A stretch of 17,545 nt of DNA from positions 1 through 17,545 of the forward strand of contig CAXHKQ010000022.1 of NCBI GenBank assembly GCA_964017145.1. Direction: 5' to 3'. Position numbers and translations under genes: made by a program. Of this stretch, positions 1 through 10,133 are shown one piece after another. The DNA is from Agrocybe praecox. Its lineage: Eukaryota > Basidiomycota > Agaricomycetes > Agaricales > Agrocybaceae. Position 1 is the first letter of the stretch. The number at the start of each line of letters is the position of its first letter. The notes beneath the pieces were generated by a model. That model searched no databases. It saw nothing but the letters and a program-made list of their open reading frames with translations, and had not been told where the DNA came from.

Positions 1-130
1 AGTCTAAAAATAGGGCAAATTAGGGAAAAAAAGGCGAAAAAGGGTCTAGAAAAATGGATAATAGGTGAAAAAAGGGCCTCACGTCCAAAAAAGAGCACAA
101 AAGGGGAAAAAGGGGATAAAAAGTATAGTT
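1..130. repeat. Purine-rich low-complexity tract
   Basis: This stretch is almost entirely A and G on the + strand, with irregular recurrence of short A-runs followed by G-runs (AAAAAGGG-like units). No ORF or known family is recognised. It may be a degenerate simple repeat or the edge of a longer repeat cut by the window boundary. Confidence 0.5.
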
Positions 131-888
131 CATTTTAATCGTACGGAATCGTGACGCATAATCGTGGTTACAAATGTTCTGTATGATGAACAGGAAAAAA
201 AGGTTTTTCCTTTAACTTCCGAGCCTTGATTATTACATTTTACGTATTTCGCCCGTCCTACAAATTGCGAGACATGTCGTTGGTGTAGATTGGATAATTA
301 TACCTGCGGTTGAGCGGTTGGGAGCCACTGGCATTGCGCAGAGTCTTCAGTTTCACCGACAGTTGGGCGCAGACTCTCACACATATGACACGACCGTGTC
401 AACATTGTACGCGCGCAGCATAGGGTGACGCGCGACAATCGTTCGAGGAGCATGCACACCCAATCACATCCCATATACTACACAGAGCCGGCCGCACTGC
501 CGCGCGCGCAACGATACACTTCGATGCAATCCTGACGCGGAAACGCTTCGGTCGCATCACGACCGACATTTTATTATGCCCTCGCGCGCCAGCGCGATAT
601 GCAAAGCACGAGAGGCGGCGCATGGCGGCGAGGCGGTTCGAGCCCCGCCATGTCTTGTCTCCACGCGTGTACACGATTTGTTAATTGTGCGCACCGCCGC
701 GAATATTGTCCAATTATGTTCGAACCCGACGAATGTGCTGTAAATATGGCAAAGCGTGCCGTTCCGTCGCCGACAAGCGCATCGTGTTCGCGTTGGCGCG
801 TTGGCGCATTGGTCGTGTCAGTAGTGGACATGACAACAACGTAGCGAAATATACCAGAAAATAGTAGTGTTTAAGAAAATTCGCCGTG
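131..888 (+). other. Upstream/5' region of the MAIP1-like gene
   Basis: There is no convincing coding sequence here. The first part is AT-rich; from about 300 the sequence becomes GC-rich and CpG-rich, as expected near an insect promoter. A TCAGT initiator-like pentamer occurs at 347-351, but I see no DPE at the exact +28 spacing, so I do not assign a start site. The short ORFs on both strands here look like chance products of high GC content. Confidence 0.4.
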
Positions 889-979
889 ATGTTTGGAAAA
901 TTCATACTGAACGAGGCGCTGCTGAGACGGCCTCAGCCGGCGTTGGTGCTGACGCCGCCCGCTCGCCGCTCGGTGTCGG

Positions 980-1012
<33 letters not shown>

Positions 1013-3978
1013 CAACGACGAACGCCCACGCCGAAGCCGGTGCCGCGTCTGATCTACGTGCAGAATCCGATCACCTGGATCGCGAACAAGGTGCGGATGA
1101 AGAAGCTGCAGCTGACGTGGGATCGGGATTTCGATGAGGTGGAATTCAAGCGTGGCGTGAAATTGGTAAAGTATGGAGTCGGCGATTGGCAGGATTTGGA
1201 GCACGTTGTTTGCTTTGACTAGATATTTATTGCAACTGTTTATTGGATTTCTATCACATGAGAGTGGGTGGTATAACTTTAGATGTAAGTGCTCAGCAGT
1301 ACGGTGCAAAGTTATTGAAGTTGAAAGACATCTGTGGACCTAACAACACTTATACCAACCGTGCTCGTTTTATCCTTGTTATCCCTGATATCTTATCTTC
1401 TCAAAAGTAATTCAAAATAGGGTAAGGTGGGCAAGTTTTGCGGGGAGCATGTTTTGCCTCGGCTATTTTAGTTCTTTAAAATGAAATATTCCACTGAATT
1501 TAGGATATTGTGTGCATTTCTAGGACGCCTTCAACCCAATATAGATTCCGTTCCGATAGGGCCTTGAATACAAAAGTTATAGCCCTATATGTGTTTTTAG
1601 TGTGTTAGATACGACAAATCATCTCCCATTAATGTGCTAGGGATCAGAAACGCTTGATGTGAAAAAATCGAATGATGGGCTTCGAAGCGAAATTTATCAG
1701 TAAACCCGGAATTGGTTTTATGTTTCACCGTTTACATAAACATTCTCGTGGGAATCAGCTCTATCTCTAACGATTACACGGGTTGGGGAGGCATGTTTTG
1801 CATTGCCTCACTATGTTGTATCCACCCGACAATTTTGAAAATCAATTTTTGATTTCTGATGCAAAAGATCACCTGCCCTGGTTTCCGGTGCAGTTTTGAA
1901 GCATTAAAACATTTTCAAACTAAAATGATTTTAGGCTGTGAATACAGATAATCATGTATTCATAGACACGACAAATGTTACACAATTTGTTGAGAACCGT
2001 CGCCATCAGCATAAGTGCATAATATGCAGCTCGAATACTTCAAGCAGCACCTGAGTCGTCCTGTATTGATTCCGGTTGAAATTTTCTCGACAATATGTAT
2101 CTAAAGAACGCACATTATCAATATCCGGCAAAACAATCTGACATTTTTTATATTTCTCTATGTTGTGAATTGTTCTCAATTCGTTCTTTTTCCTCTGCAC
2201 ACGTGCCTATATCATATGTTCGGCTTATTATCTGATTATATCCTAGGATGAAAGTGTTGTTGATGTCTAAATATGATATTATGGAGCATAATATTCAGTA
2301 GTAACATAATTTAGAAAAAATAATTCAGTCTTGAGTCTGGATCATAGAGTAAATTGTAAATACAGCTACGAAAAGTGTGCGTATAGCATCGTGTCTATTT
2401 CTCTGCGCGCCAGTGTATAAATTATTCATATGAAAATTGTCTATCGCAGAACACGCGAAAACAGATTGAATGAGAATAGAAGGAACTTATTTGTTATTTT
2501 TAGATTATGAATTTTATAGTTATGGACACAATCGACTGGAGGCAAAACTTACCCCCCTATTTTCAAATCGTCAAAAACATGTTCTCGTTTTTTTTCAGTA
2601 TAGCTTGACGCATAGACTTGATACGGGGTTATAATGCTCAGCAAAAATATAGACAGATAAATTGTCTATCGATTGCATTTAACTATTTCGAAATTGATTC
2701 AAAATTACAGACGTGGGAGCTCCTCAAACTTTTCAGACAAAACTTGCCAACTTTACCATATCACTTAGGACTTATACCAACCGTGCTCAGTTTATCTTTG
2801 TTATCCCTGATATCTTATCTTTTCAAAGTAATTGATTATACTATTGCTGCTATTACTGATGATGTTATAAATCAATGCAGATCAAATACATGTTGAGTTA
2901 TTTTGTTTTAAATTCTTGTAGATAATTACATTCACCGTGCCGGGACGATTTATTTCCACCACCCAACGAAAAATTATAGATGGAAAAAATGTATATCAAT
3001 CACAATAGGTTCTGTATTAACACTTTATCCTTCAAGCAAAATAATTTCATCTCGAAAGAAAAGTGTAATGTCTTCGCACTCTAATAACCAGCACGTATAA
3101 ATGTATTTTATTTGCCCTCGATCAGTCGCTTAACATTTGCCCGGCTTTGCACACGTACAAATGTTATTTTTCTCAAACACCTTGCCGACCACATTAGTCA
3201 AAACTGTTTAACTTAAATACTACGATTTTTAATTAACTTATTTATATAAGTATATTCGTATATTCATTTAGGCCACCGTCTCGCTGACCGATCACGTGCG
3301 CGCCAACCAGATGCACGAGATCCAGCGCATCACCACGCCGAAGGGATTCGTGCAGATCGCCAATGACATGCTGGTGTCCAAAGATGATCCGCGCATCCGC
3401 ATGATGCACTTCCGGTGGGACGACATCCGGCGCACGATTCCGGTGCGCGTCTACCAGGTGGGTCGATTTGAGATCACAGAAAATGATTTGTATTGAATAA
3501 ACATGCGCACATGAATTAACTTTATTTTAAAAAAATATTTTCTCGAGCATGAACATATCAAAAGAAAACCATATCTACGGATATAATTTACAAATATTTG
3601 TATTGTTCAATTGTGGCGTTAGGTGAACATTGATTTAATTCAACTGCTTCCAAGCCCTTGAACCAACTTCTCAAACCCTTGAGTTTAATAATTCAATGTT
3701 TTTCAGGTGGTCAGCGACACGAAGCGCCGCCACTGCTTCATCGACATGTTCTCCGTCGGCCTGCGGCGCGCCACCGACATGGCGCCCTCCGATCGAACCG
3801 TTTTCTGGCAGCATCTGCTGCGCTACGACCAGGCCAAGTGGAATGCGTCGGCACCGGTGAGCCGGCCGTCTTCGCCGAGATGTTCGTGCGCTTCCATCGC
3901 GACTACAGTGTGGACAGATCCGATGACTGGAACATTGCCTACTACAAGGTGGTGTCGTTTGATGTGCTGTCGTTGTGA
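889..3978 (+). CDS. MAIP1-like (C2orf47 family) mitochondrial protein, 3 exons, frame disrupted
   Basis: Proposed exons are 889-1165, 3272-3457 and 3707-3978, all joined in phase 0 by GT-AG introns (donors GTAAAG and GTGGGT; acceptors TTTAG and TTTCAG). The ATG at 889 opens a basic, amphipathic-looking N-terminus (MFGKFILNEALLRR) that would suit a mitochondrial presequence. The core reads LIYVQNPITWIANKV, then FDEVEFKRGVKL joined to ATVSLTDHV, then RRHCFIDMFSVGLR, and ends with MFVRFHRDY and DDWNIAYYKV. This order matches the MAIP1 family, which in mammals binds the m-AAA protease in the mitochondrial matrix and helps assembly of the calcium uniporter subunit EMRE. Two single-base frame changes are needed: one between the presequence and the core near 1010-1030, and one near 3840. 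They shift in opposite directions. Either the window has sequencing errors or the gene is damaged. The family call rests on remembered family patterns, not a search. Confidence 0.6.
981..1010 (+). repeat. (CAG)10 trinucleotide repeat in coding exon 1
   Basis: Ten perfect CAG units lie just downstream of the predicted presequence of the MAIP1-like gene. In the frame of the ATG at 889 they encode serine; in the frame of the conserved core they would encode alanine; in the third frame, glutamine. The frame change needed by this gene falls at or just after the repeat. Such repeats vary in length between individuals and are prone to sequencing and assembly error. Confidence 0.9.
1348..1412 (+). 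repeat. Left copy of a 65-bp direct repeat in intron 1
   Basis: Starts ACTTATACCAACCGTGCTC and is repeated with about five differences, one of them a 1-bp gap, at 2770-2833 in the same orientation. The two copies lie about 8 and 12 bp outside the inverted repeats of the element between them. This is too long for an ordinary target-site duplication. Confidence 0.8.
1421..2757. mobile_element. Degenerate element with terminal inverted repeats in MAIP1-like intron 1
   Basis: The 20 bases at 1421-1440 (GGTAAGGTGGGCAAGTTTTG) match the reverse complement of 2738-2757 at 18 of 20 positions. Related GCATGTTTTGCCTC-like motifs recur forward at 1446-1462 and 1785-1809 and in reverse complement at 2538-2556, giving nested subterminal repeats. 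The motif at 1788-1809 can itself form a hairpin (GAGGCA / TGCCTC arms). No transposase ORF is visible inside, so this would be a non-autonomous element or a decayed DNA transposon of unknown superfamily. It lies wholly inside the 2106-bp intron. Confidence 0.55.
2770..2833 (+). repeat. Right copy of the direct repeat in intron 1
   Basis: Pairs with 1348-1412 at roughly 92% identity by eye. The rest of the intron, to 3271, is AT-rich and shows no further feature. Confidence 0.8.
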
Positions 3979-5156
3979 GCTGAGAGACGTCAAGATGTGT
4001 TGGAGATTTGATGCTGTATAAACGTTGTATTTCGTATGATAAAGCGGAACAAAGTGGTTGGATGATTTATTTGGAATTGGGGATTATATCATGTATTCGT
4101 ATGTATTCCAACACAGAAAAAACTTCGGTCCTAATAACACGACTTTGAAGAAAATCGTGCTCAATCGAGCGCCCGACATTTTCTTTGGTCCCGTGCGATT
4201 ATTTTTTAGGGAGGATATTCAATGGAAAGATCATTTTTGTTTGGTTTGATTTGATCGATTCATCGTTATATTTTATACAGGGTGCGCCAGATTTATATTT
4301 TATATTTTGATTAGGTCTATTACAATTTGTTGTACTAGTTTTTGAATACACCATCTCGTCTACGCTACTCAAATCGCGCCTTAGCGAAATAGGATGCAAT
4401 TCATCGTGTGGTTTTCAGTTTTTTTATTGCCAATTTCAACATTTGTGTAAAATTTGTATCAGAAGGAATATTGAGAGATCATCAACATGGCTTGTATTGG
4501 ATACAAACTGGTTTAAAAAAACTGGTTCAAGTACTGAGAGCGAACGTTTCTTAATTTACGTTTGCATCATATAAACATAGAATAATTTCGCTAGTGTGAA
4601 GGCAGCTTTATAATCCTAAAATGTCGTATTGCCACAACGCCGCATCTAAACCCCTCTAAACTCGTTGTTGTAAAATTCTTTGGAATGTAAATTGTACGCC
4701 AGTGAGCCTCAGACTATTGACAAGCCCAAGGCAAAAATTCGTGCAGAAATGATCACTATTCCGCACGAGATAGAAAGAAAATGCAGAAAAGTCAGAACAT
4801 TTGTCTGCTGCCAATGAAGGTCGCCATTTGATAGATAATAATATGCAAAATGTATCCAAACAAATTGAACAGGTCCAAATAAAATTTAAATATGTTGCTG
4901 GTTGATTGGTTCAAAAGTTATTCGATGTTCTCATAGCTCATCAAATATCGCGCACTTTGTAGTTTTCGCAATATCAAATCAACGAAGTTTCAAAATAGCA
5001 TAATCATGCAAAAATGGGACAGGAAAGACAGATCAAGCAAATAACGGGATCATGCTATTCAATTGTCTTCTTTATCGCTTTAATATTTTGTCTCACTTGA
5101 AACAACACTAGGCACGGCATCAACACATTGCTGGATCATAGTTATCCTCTTCTCGA
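3979..5156. other. Intergenic region between convergent genes
   Basis: AT-rich spacer between the 3' end of the MAIP1-like gene (+) and the 3' end of the proximal DRC2-like gene (-). No coding sequence is supported. The reverse complement of 4279-4291, read CTGGCGCACCCTG, resembles the ends of several insect DNA elements, but no partner end was found. The rest shows nothing that I can name. Confidence 0.5.
5079..5084 (-). terminator. Probable poly(A) signal (ATTAAA) of the proximal DRC2-like gene
   Basis: On the - strand this reads ATTAAA, the common variant poly(A) signal, about 73 bp downstream of the TAG stop at 5157-5159. Spacing is typical for a short insect 3' UTR. Confidence 0.45.
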
Positions 5157-6593
5157 CTATTTCTTGGCGTAATTTTTCTGCACCTGTCTGTTCCACACCA
5201 AATGGTTGGCCTCCTGAGCGGTTGGCCCAGCCACCTGGGTGGCCGGGATCTTCAGCGTTGCGATACACTTCTCATACTCGAATTGCGTGCAATACCGCCG
5301 GATCTGGTCCAGCAGCTTGGCATTATCGTTGGTCAGAAACTGCTTCTCCTCCGCCAGCGCCACATTGTCGCTGCGCGCCAACGCCATGCGCCGGATGAAC
5401 GGCCGCATCGCGTCCACATCCACCTCTTCCGCACTGAGCTTCTCAAAGTACACGGGCATCTTCTCCTGCTCGGTGAGCAGCTTGTTGCAGGCGGCCGACA
5501 GCGCCAGCAGCAGTCCGCCCTTGCGCTCGAGCGCCGTCAGATCGTTCACCGACTTGTTGAACGCGCCCATCACTCGACGCAGATTGCGCTCGTCCAGCTG
5601 CACTTCGAACGTGTACTGGCGCTGGATCTGCTGCAGACACTCGACGAAGAACGTCTTCTCCAGCGTCGACAGCTGCAGTTCGCGCGTGTTCGCCAGCAGC
5701 TGGGCGTGCAGCTGCTTGGTGAGCGCGTCGCGTTCCGCGTTCAGCGAATCGATTTGCTTCTGCGTCTGCTTGATGAAGAGGTCGTCACGCTGGACCACGG
5801 TCAGCACCAAGTCCAGCTTGATTTTGGCCGACTTGTCATGGCGCCAGATGTGCACGGCGTTCAGCATCAGCTCGTGCATGCGGCTCATGTGCCCGACGAC
5901 GGCCTCGCGAATCATCTCGCTGTTGATGATGAACGTGTCGCGCGCCTCCAGATAGTTCTCGGCCAGCTGCTGATCGAGATTGGTGTTGTGGATGGCGTTG
6001 CGACCGATGAGCGTGTTCTCGAAGAAGGTGCGGTGCCGTTTGCCGATGTAGTCGTTGAACATGCACTCTTTGTGGAACTCGGTGAGGATGGCGAAGGCTT
6101 GCGCATCGTAGGAGTCGCGCAGCGTCTTGATGAACAGTTCAAAGTACTCTGAAACAGAATGCGATATGAACAAGGAGCAATACCCAATAAATTACCGCTG
6201 CATACTCTGGGCCATATCCATGAACTTCAAGTGTTCTTCGGAGCAACGGTGGAACTGCTCCTCGGCATGCCGATTGTCCTCCAGCAGACGATCGATGTGA
6301 TTGTCTTTGGCATCGATCATGGGCTGCACACTGTCCCAGAACGTTTGCAATTCGTCTTTCAGTTCGACTTGTCGGATTTTGGTCATCATTTCCAACCATT
6401 CACTCTGGCATCGTTCATACGTAACGACCCTGAAATGCTCTTCGCGTTTCAACATGTCGCGTCGCAATTGCAACTGTGCGAGTCTTTTGCGCTCCGCCTT
6501 GGCTGCCTTCAGGGCGAGCCGACGGGCTTTCTTTTGGGCTCTCTTAATTTGTCTCATCTCCTCGGCAGTGATTGGTGGTGGCAAGTCAGACAT
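5157..6593 (-). CDS. Dynein regulatory complex subunit 2 (CCDC65-like), paralogue A
   Basis: DRC2 belongs to the nexin-dynein regulatory complex of ciliary and flagellar axonemes, where with DRC1 and DRC4 it forms the base plate on the doublet microtubule and helps control dynein sliding. Exon 1 is 6593-6206 and exon 2 is 6148-5157, giving 459 aa, close to the 484 aa I recall for human CCDC65. I chose the donor at GTATGC after MDMAQ because it gives a phase-1 junction identical in position to that of paralogue B and keeps the coiled-coil spacing. The intron is 57 bp. Residues 5-45 are basic and helical (KRAQKKARRLALKAAKAE). The rest is nearly all predicted coiled coil, with conserved ALERKGG (about 335-341), LAEEKQFL and a C-terminal IATLKIP segment. 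No frame breaks. The gene follows paralogue B by only 206 bp, same strand. In insects a role in sperm tails or chordotonal cilia is likely (inference). Confidence 0.82.
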
Positions 6594-6799
6594 TATGAAT
6601 TGTAGGGATTTCCAAAAAGGTTCAACGATAATTAGGCAGATGGTAAAAAATAGATAGAATACACGATGCTACCAGTATAAAAACACATAAACACTAAACG
6701 TTTGATAGATGCCATTTATTGACACCGAAACGCCTGTTATGTTCCTCAAACCGTGTAGGATGTGTCCAGTGGGTGTCCGCGTATGTTCGATGCTACCGT
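6594..6799 (-). other. Short spacer between tandem DRC2-like genes
   Basis: This 206-bp gap must hold the 3' UTR of paralogue B and the promoter and 5' UTR of paralogue A. It is AT-rich. A poly(A) signal for B sits near its downstream side; no clear TATA box or initiator for A could be assigned. Confidence 0.5.
6715..6720 (-). terminator. Poly(A) signal (AATAAA) of the distal DRC2-like gene
   Basis: Reads AATAAA on the - strand, about 80 bp after the TAG stop at 6800-6802. It predicts that the paralogue B transcript ends about 100 bp upstream of the paralogue A start codon, so the two are likely separate transcripts rather than one dicistronic message. Confidence 0.6.
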
Positions 6800-8362
6800 C
6801 TATTTGGACTTTGAGTACTTGTTCAGCTGATACATGTGGGCGGCCTCCTGCTGTGGCGTGACTGCCGTCGGTTGACTGGGTATTTTCAGCGTACTGATGG
6901 CCCGATTGTAGTCCGTTTCCTGGCAGTATTTGCGAATTTTGTCGACCAACATTCGGTTTTCTCGTTGCAAATGTGCCTTCTCTTCAGCGAGTTCCAGATT
7001 GGTCGCATGCGCCGAGGACATTCGCAACCAGAACTGATCCATTTCGGCCAGATCGTTGATGTCCTCTTTGTCGCTTTTGATCGGAATGTGTTTCATTGTC
7101 TCATCGCAGAAGTCGAGCCAGGGCGTCACTTTCTCCCCCTCGGTTTGCAGTTTCCGACACGCAGCGCACACGGACAGGATGAGACCGCCCTTGCGCTCGG
7201 TGTCGGACAGAAACTGTGAATGGGTGAACCTTAATGTTAATGGGCTAATGTCTACAAAATGGAATAAGATGTTTCACCGTGATTGTTTTGTACGTGTGGT
7301 CCATCAGCGAATGCATGTTCTCCTGATCCCGACGCAAGTCGCATTCGTAGCGTTCACGCAGTGACAAAGTGCATTCGATGAAAAATTCTTTCTCACGACG
7401 CAACAAATTCATCTGCCTCGACGAGGATCTCTCCAGTTCCCTGTATTTTCTTGACAGCACGACAATCTCTTTTTCGTTTTTGTCGATCAGCCTTTCTAAT
7501 CTAGCACTAACTTCATCGTACCTAAACTGATTTCTCAAAAGGATATAGTATTGCTTTGTCTTGTTGTGTGTGAATGTGGCCTCATTCGTTTGATTGACCA
7601 CACCATTCATCTGTTTGTACAACAATTGCATTTTTTGGACAACCGATTCTAGTATCGTATCTCTGATGTGGCCATGGTCGAAGACCATTTCTCCTAATTT
7701 CACATACATCTGATATTGGTATTCAATGTTTGCTTCATCAGCAATATCGTTCGAACCGAAGATCACATTCTCGATCCAGAGTTTCCGTCTATTGAACACG
7801 AAATTCGTCTTATTGTTCTCGCGATAGAGCTCGTTCAGCATCTCCTCCGCCTGATGGTCATACATCAGGCGCATAGCATCGACAAACGTATTGAGGACCA
7901 CTGCACAAAAAAATAAATATGAGGTGTGTGAGGATACTGAATTCAATCACACTCACCCATAGCGTGATCGATATTTTTGAGATGAGACTCGCTCAACCGC
8001 TGGAACTGTTCCTTCAAATGGTTGACGCTCTGCTGCAAGCCCTCCAACTTATTCTCTTTCGCGTCCAGCATCTTCGTCAGATCACCCCACAAGGCCTCCA
8101 GTTCGCGACGAGCCTCGTCATTCGAGATCTCCGTCATCATTTTCATCCACTCGCCCTCTGCCCGATTGTATGTGGTCGTTGAGAACGCCTGTTCACGCGC
8201 CAGCTCACGACGCTTCAGGTCCAGCTCAAGCAACCGCTTGGCCTCGGCCTTGCGAGCCTTCGCCTCGGCCTTGCGCTGTTTGCGCAACTGGAACTTGGAC
8301 ATCGCGGGCACCTTTTCGGCCGACCCGACCACTTCAATCGGCTCTGCTGGCGCGGTATTCAT
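6800..8362 (-). CDS. Dynein regulatory complex subunit 2 (CCDC65-like), paralogue B
   Basis: Exons are 8362-7957, 7900-7278 and 7213-6800, spliced by introns of 56 bp (donor GTGAGT, acceptor GTGCAG) and 64 bp (donor GTGAAA, acceptor TTCACAG), giving 480 aa. Same axonemal role as its neighbour is expected. The N-terminus has a basic helical stretch (QLRKQRKAEAKARKAEAKRL, about residues 25-44), followed by coiled coil. The start of exon 3 (FLSDTERKGGLILSVCAAC) aligns with paralogue A, and the C-terminus LAEEKAHL...ISTLKIP aligns too. Intron 1 is phase 1 at the same place as in A; intron 2 is phase 0 and absent from A. Central coiled-coil parts (exon 2) differ strongly between copies and are more AT-rich in B, so the duplication looks old. 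Frames are intact and both splice sites restore alignment, so I judge it functional. Confidence 0.8.
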
Positions 8363-8673
8363 CTTATTTTTTTCTCGTTTTGTAAATGTTTTCTGTCGAT
8401 GGAAATAAATCGATGTGCGAAATTCGTATGCGAAATGTCACAGAACCAATTCGATTACTCTTCATTAGCACGTTTTTTGTCGCGCTACTTGAGTGAACTC
8501 GAATGGCAATCGTGATGCGAGGGCAGTTGATTTTTTGTTTATTTTCGATTTATATTCGTGTTCTCACTTACAATTACTGTCTTTGCTTATCATTAGTATG
8601 ACGCTGGAAAATTACTGCGACACAGATTCTGAATCCTCGCGACATTGACCTCAAAGGGTAAATATCATCTAGA
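8363..8673. other. Upstream region of DRC2-like B, possibly shared promoter
   Basis: Non-coding gap of about 310 bp between the - strand start codon of paralogue B and a + strand coiled-coil fragment. An ATG at 8598 opens only a 16-codon ORF. No confident core promoter motif was found. Confidence 0.4.
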
Positions 8674-8871
8674 TTGATTTACAGCTTACACCACAGAGTT
8701 GCTGCAGATTACGTTTTACTCGGAAAATTGTATGAGTTTTACACCGATGCAATAAAAGCACTTGACACCGAGTTTAACATTCGGCGCACGCGATACAAAA
8801 AATTAAAGATCAACATTATACAACCACGCATACATAAACACGCATATCGGCTCACTTCACCTGTCAATTGA
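8674..8871 (+). pseudogene. Possible DRC2-like coiled-coil exon remnant
   Basis: The open frame contains KLYEFYTDAIKALDTEF followed by basic residues. The pattern (L..LYE.Y...IKAL..EF...R) resembles the segment just after the first intron of DRC2 proteins: paralogue A has TLRDSYDAQAFAILTEF there and B has AMRLMYDHQAEEMLNELY. Acceptor-like sequences (TTTACAG, CACCACAG, GCTGCAG) precede it, and a weak donor GTAAAT lies at about 8659. Similarity stops after about 40 residues and the following residues do not align. It could be a decayed third copy, inverted relative to A and B, or a chance coiled-coil ORF. There is no initiator exon that I can support. The match is short and by eye. Confidence 0.3.
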
Positions 8872-9398
8872 ACACAAAAATAATAATAAAGCGACGCTAA
8901 TGTGTACATGTATGTATGTTTATTGCATGTGTTATAACAAGCGTGCGAGTCTGCATATGTATGTATCGCGATTCACGACGATTTGCTGCTGAGTATATCA
9001 TACTACAAGGTTCAATAAGTCTCGAGAAAAATGATGAAAACACGAACTTGTTGATGAACACTTTTTTGTTCCTCTACATAGTTTCCTTCAAGACCGATAG
9101 CCTACATCCAGCTATAGCTATCCTGCAATATCACGAAATAGAGTGCCTGATTCTTTCCCTAGAGACACTATTTTAATTTTGTCGTTGAGGTCCGAATACG
9201 GATAAAACCGTAGATTGGACTACAAATCATAGGCCAATTCATAGATTTAGCGATTCGATTGATTTGATTGTTTGCGTGTTCACGGCACCATTTTCACGAA
9301 ATTGCCTTTTCTCAATCTGTTCGTAAATAATGATGAACTGCGAGTTGCAATAAACGACAAAACTATCAAACTACTGACAAGGGAAGAGCCTTCGAGGG
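8872..9398. other. AT-rich intergenic DNA, no feature seen
   Basis: Contains alternating TGTA/TGTATG tracts near 8900-8960 and short chance ORFs. I see no gene, RNA or clear repeat. Confidence 0.5.
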
Positions 9399-9908
9399 TA
9401 GAAACTAGATGCAACATTAAATGCTAAACAAAGATATACGTGTGTCCGGATTCTTGCCAATAGGTCCTGTGGCGGAAGTTTGAGCAGTCCAATATTGAGG
9501 TTTTGTATTGGAGTATCGATATATGGCTACAACTTTCCAGAGAGATCCATTATAACAAAACTGTCATATATCTTATTTATCGTCTATCCCTCTCTACAAT
9601 AAGGCATCAACAGATTTGATTATATCAACCGAACATGATGATGTGTCCATGTCCACGTACTTATTCTTTATCGTCATGTAATTAAAAAAATTCACTCCGA
9701 ATTTTGATTCAGGGTCCAGGTACTGGAAAAAATTAATGACATGTCATGAAGACTATCTCTGAAAAGTTGTAGCCAGTCATTAATGTCATATTTCTATACT
9801 CCCATGTAAGACTCAACTCAATCTTGGACTGATCAGAACTTCCGCCACAGGTCCCATATTGGCAAGAATCCTGGCACACGTATATCTTTATTTAGCATAT
9901 AGTTTCTA
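9399..9908. mobile_element. Foldback/MITE-like element with long inverted arms
   Basis: The left arm (about 9399-9544) and right arm (about 9758-9908) are reverse complements over roughly 140 bp with small indels. Landmarks on the left are AAAGATATACGTGTG, GGATTCTTGCCAATA, CCTGTGGCGGAAGTT and GGCTACAACTTTCCAGAGA; each recurs in reverse complement on the right (for example AACTTCCGCCACAGG and TATTGGCAAGAATCC). The left arm carries a 13-bp insertion near its outer end; the right carries one near GACATTAATGACT. The loop of about 210 bp has no ORF. Superfamily and target duplication could not be read. Confidence 0.8.
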
Positions 9909-10058
9909 TCCTGAATGACACTTGTTGTACTCTTCCGTTGGGTGTGAAATGTCATGAATATTTCACTTTCCTAATGTTCAAGTTGGAACTTTCGATAAAT
10001 GTTATCGACACCGGAATTCCCGGGACTTATTGAACTATGCAGTACTATACATAATAAT

Positions 10059-10084
10059 GTGTGTATGTGTGTGTGTGTGCGTGT
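10059..10084 (+). repeat. GT microsatellite
   Basis: A short run of GT dinucleotides, interrupted once by an A and once by a C. It lies about 50 bp upstream of the predicted initiator at 10134. Confidence 0.85.
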
Positions 10085-10133
10085 CAGCCAGCGGCGAGGT
10101 GGTTGAACAGTTGGCCGACTGTGAGCCGGTTGT

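Noticed and set aside
902..1309. - strand ORF with a poly-Cys run
   Set aside because: The Cys run is the CAG repeat read antisense; there is no family resemblance and it overlaps the MAIP1-like exon.
4199..4399. 66-codon - strand ORF near the orphan element end
   Set aside because: No upstream coding continuation and no conserved motif strong enough to call a transposase C-terminus.
5239..5955. 238-codon + strand ORF rich in Ser and Arg
   Set aside because: Another antisense shadow of the same exon.
5202..6152. 316-codon + strand ORF
   Set aside because: It is antisense to exon 2 of DRC2-like A, in a GC-rich third-position region that suppresses stops. The antisense protein has no recognisable domain.
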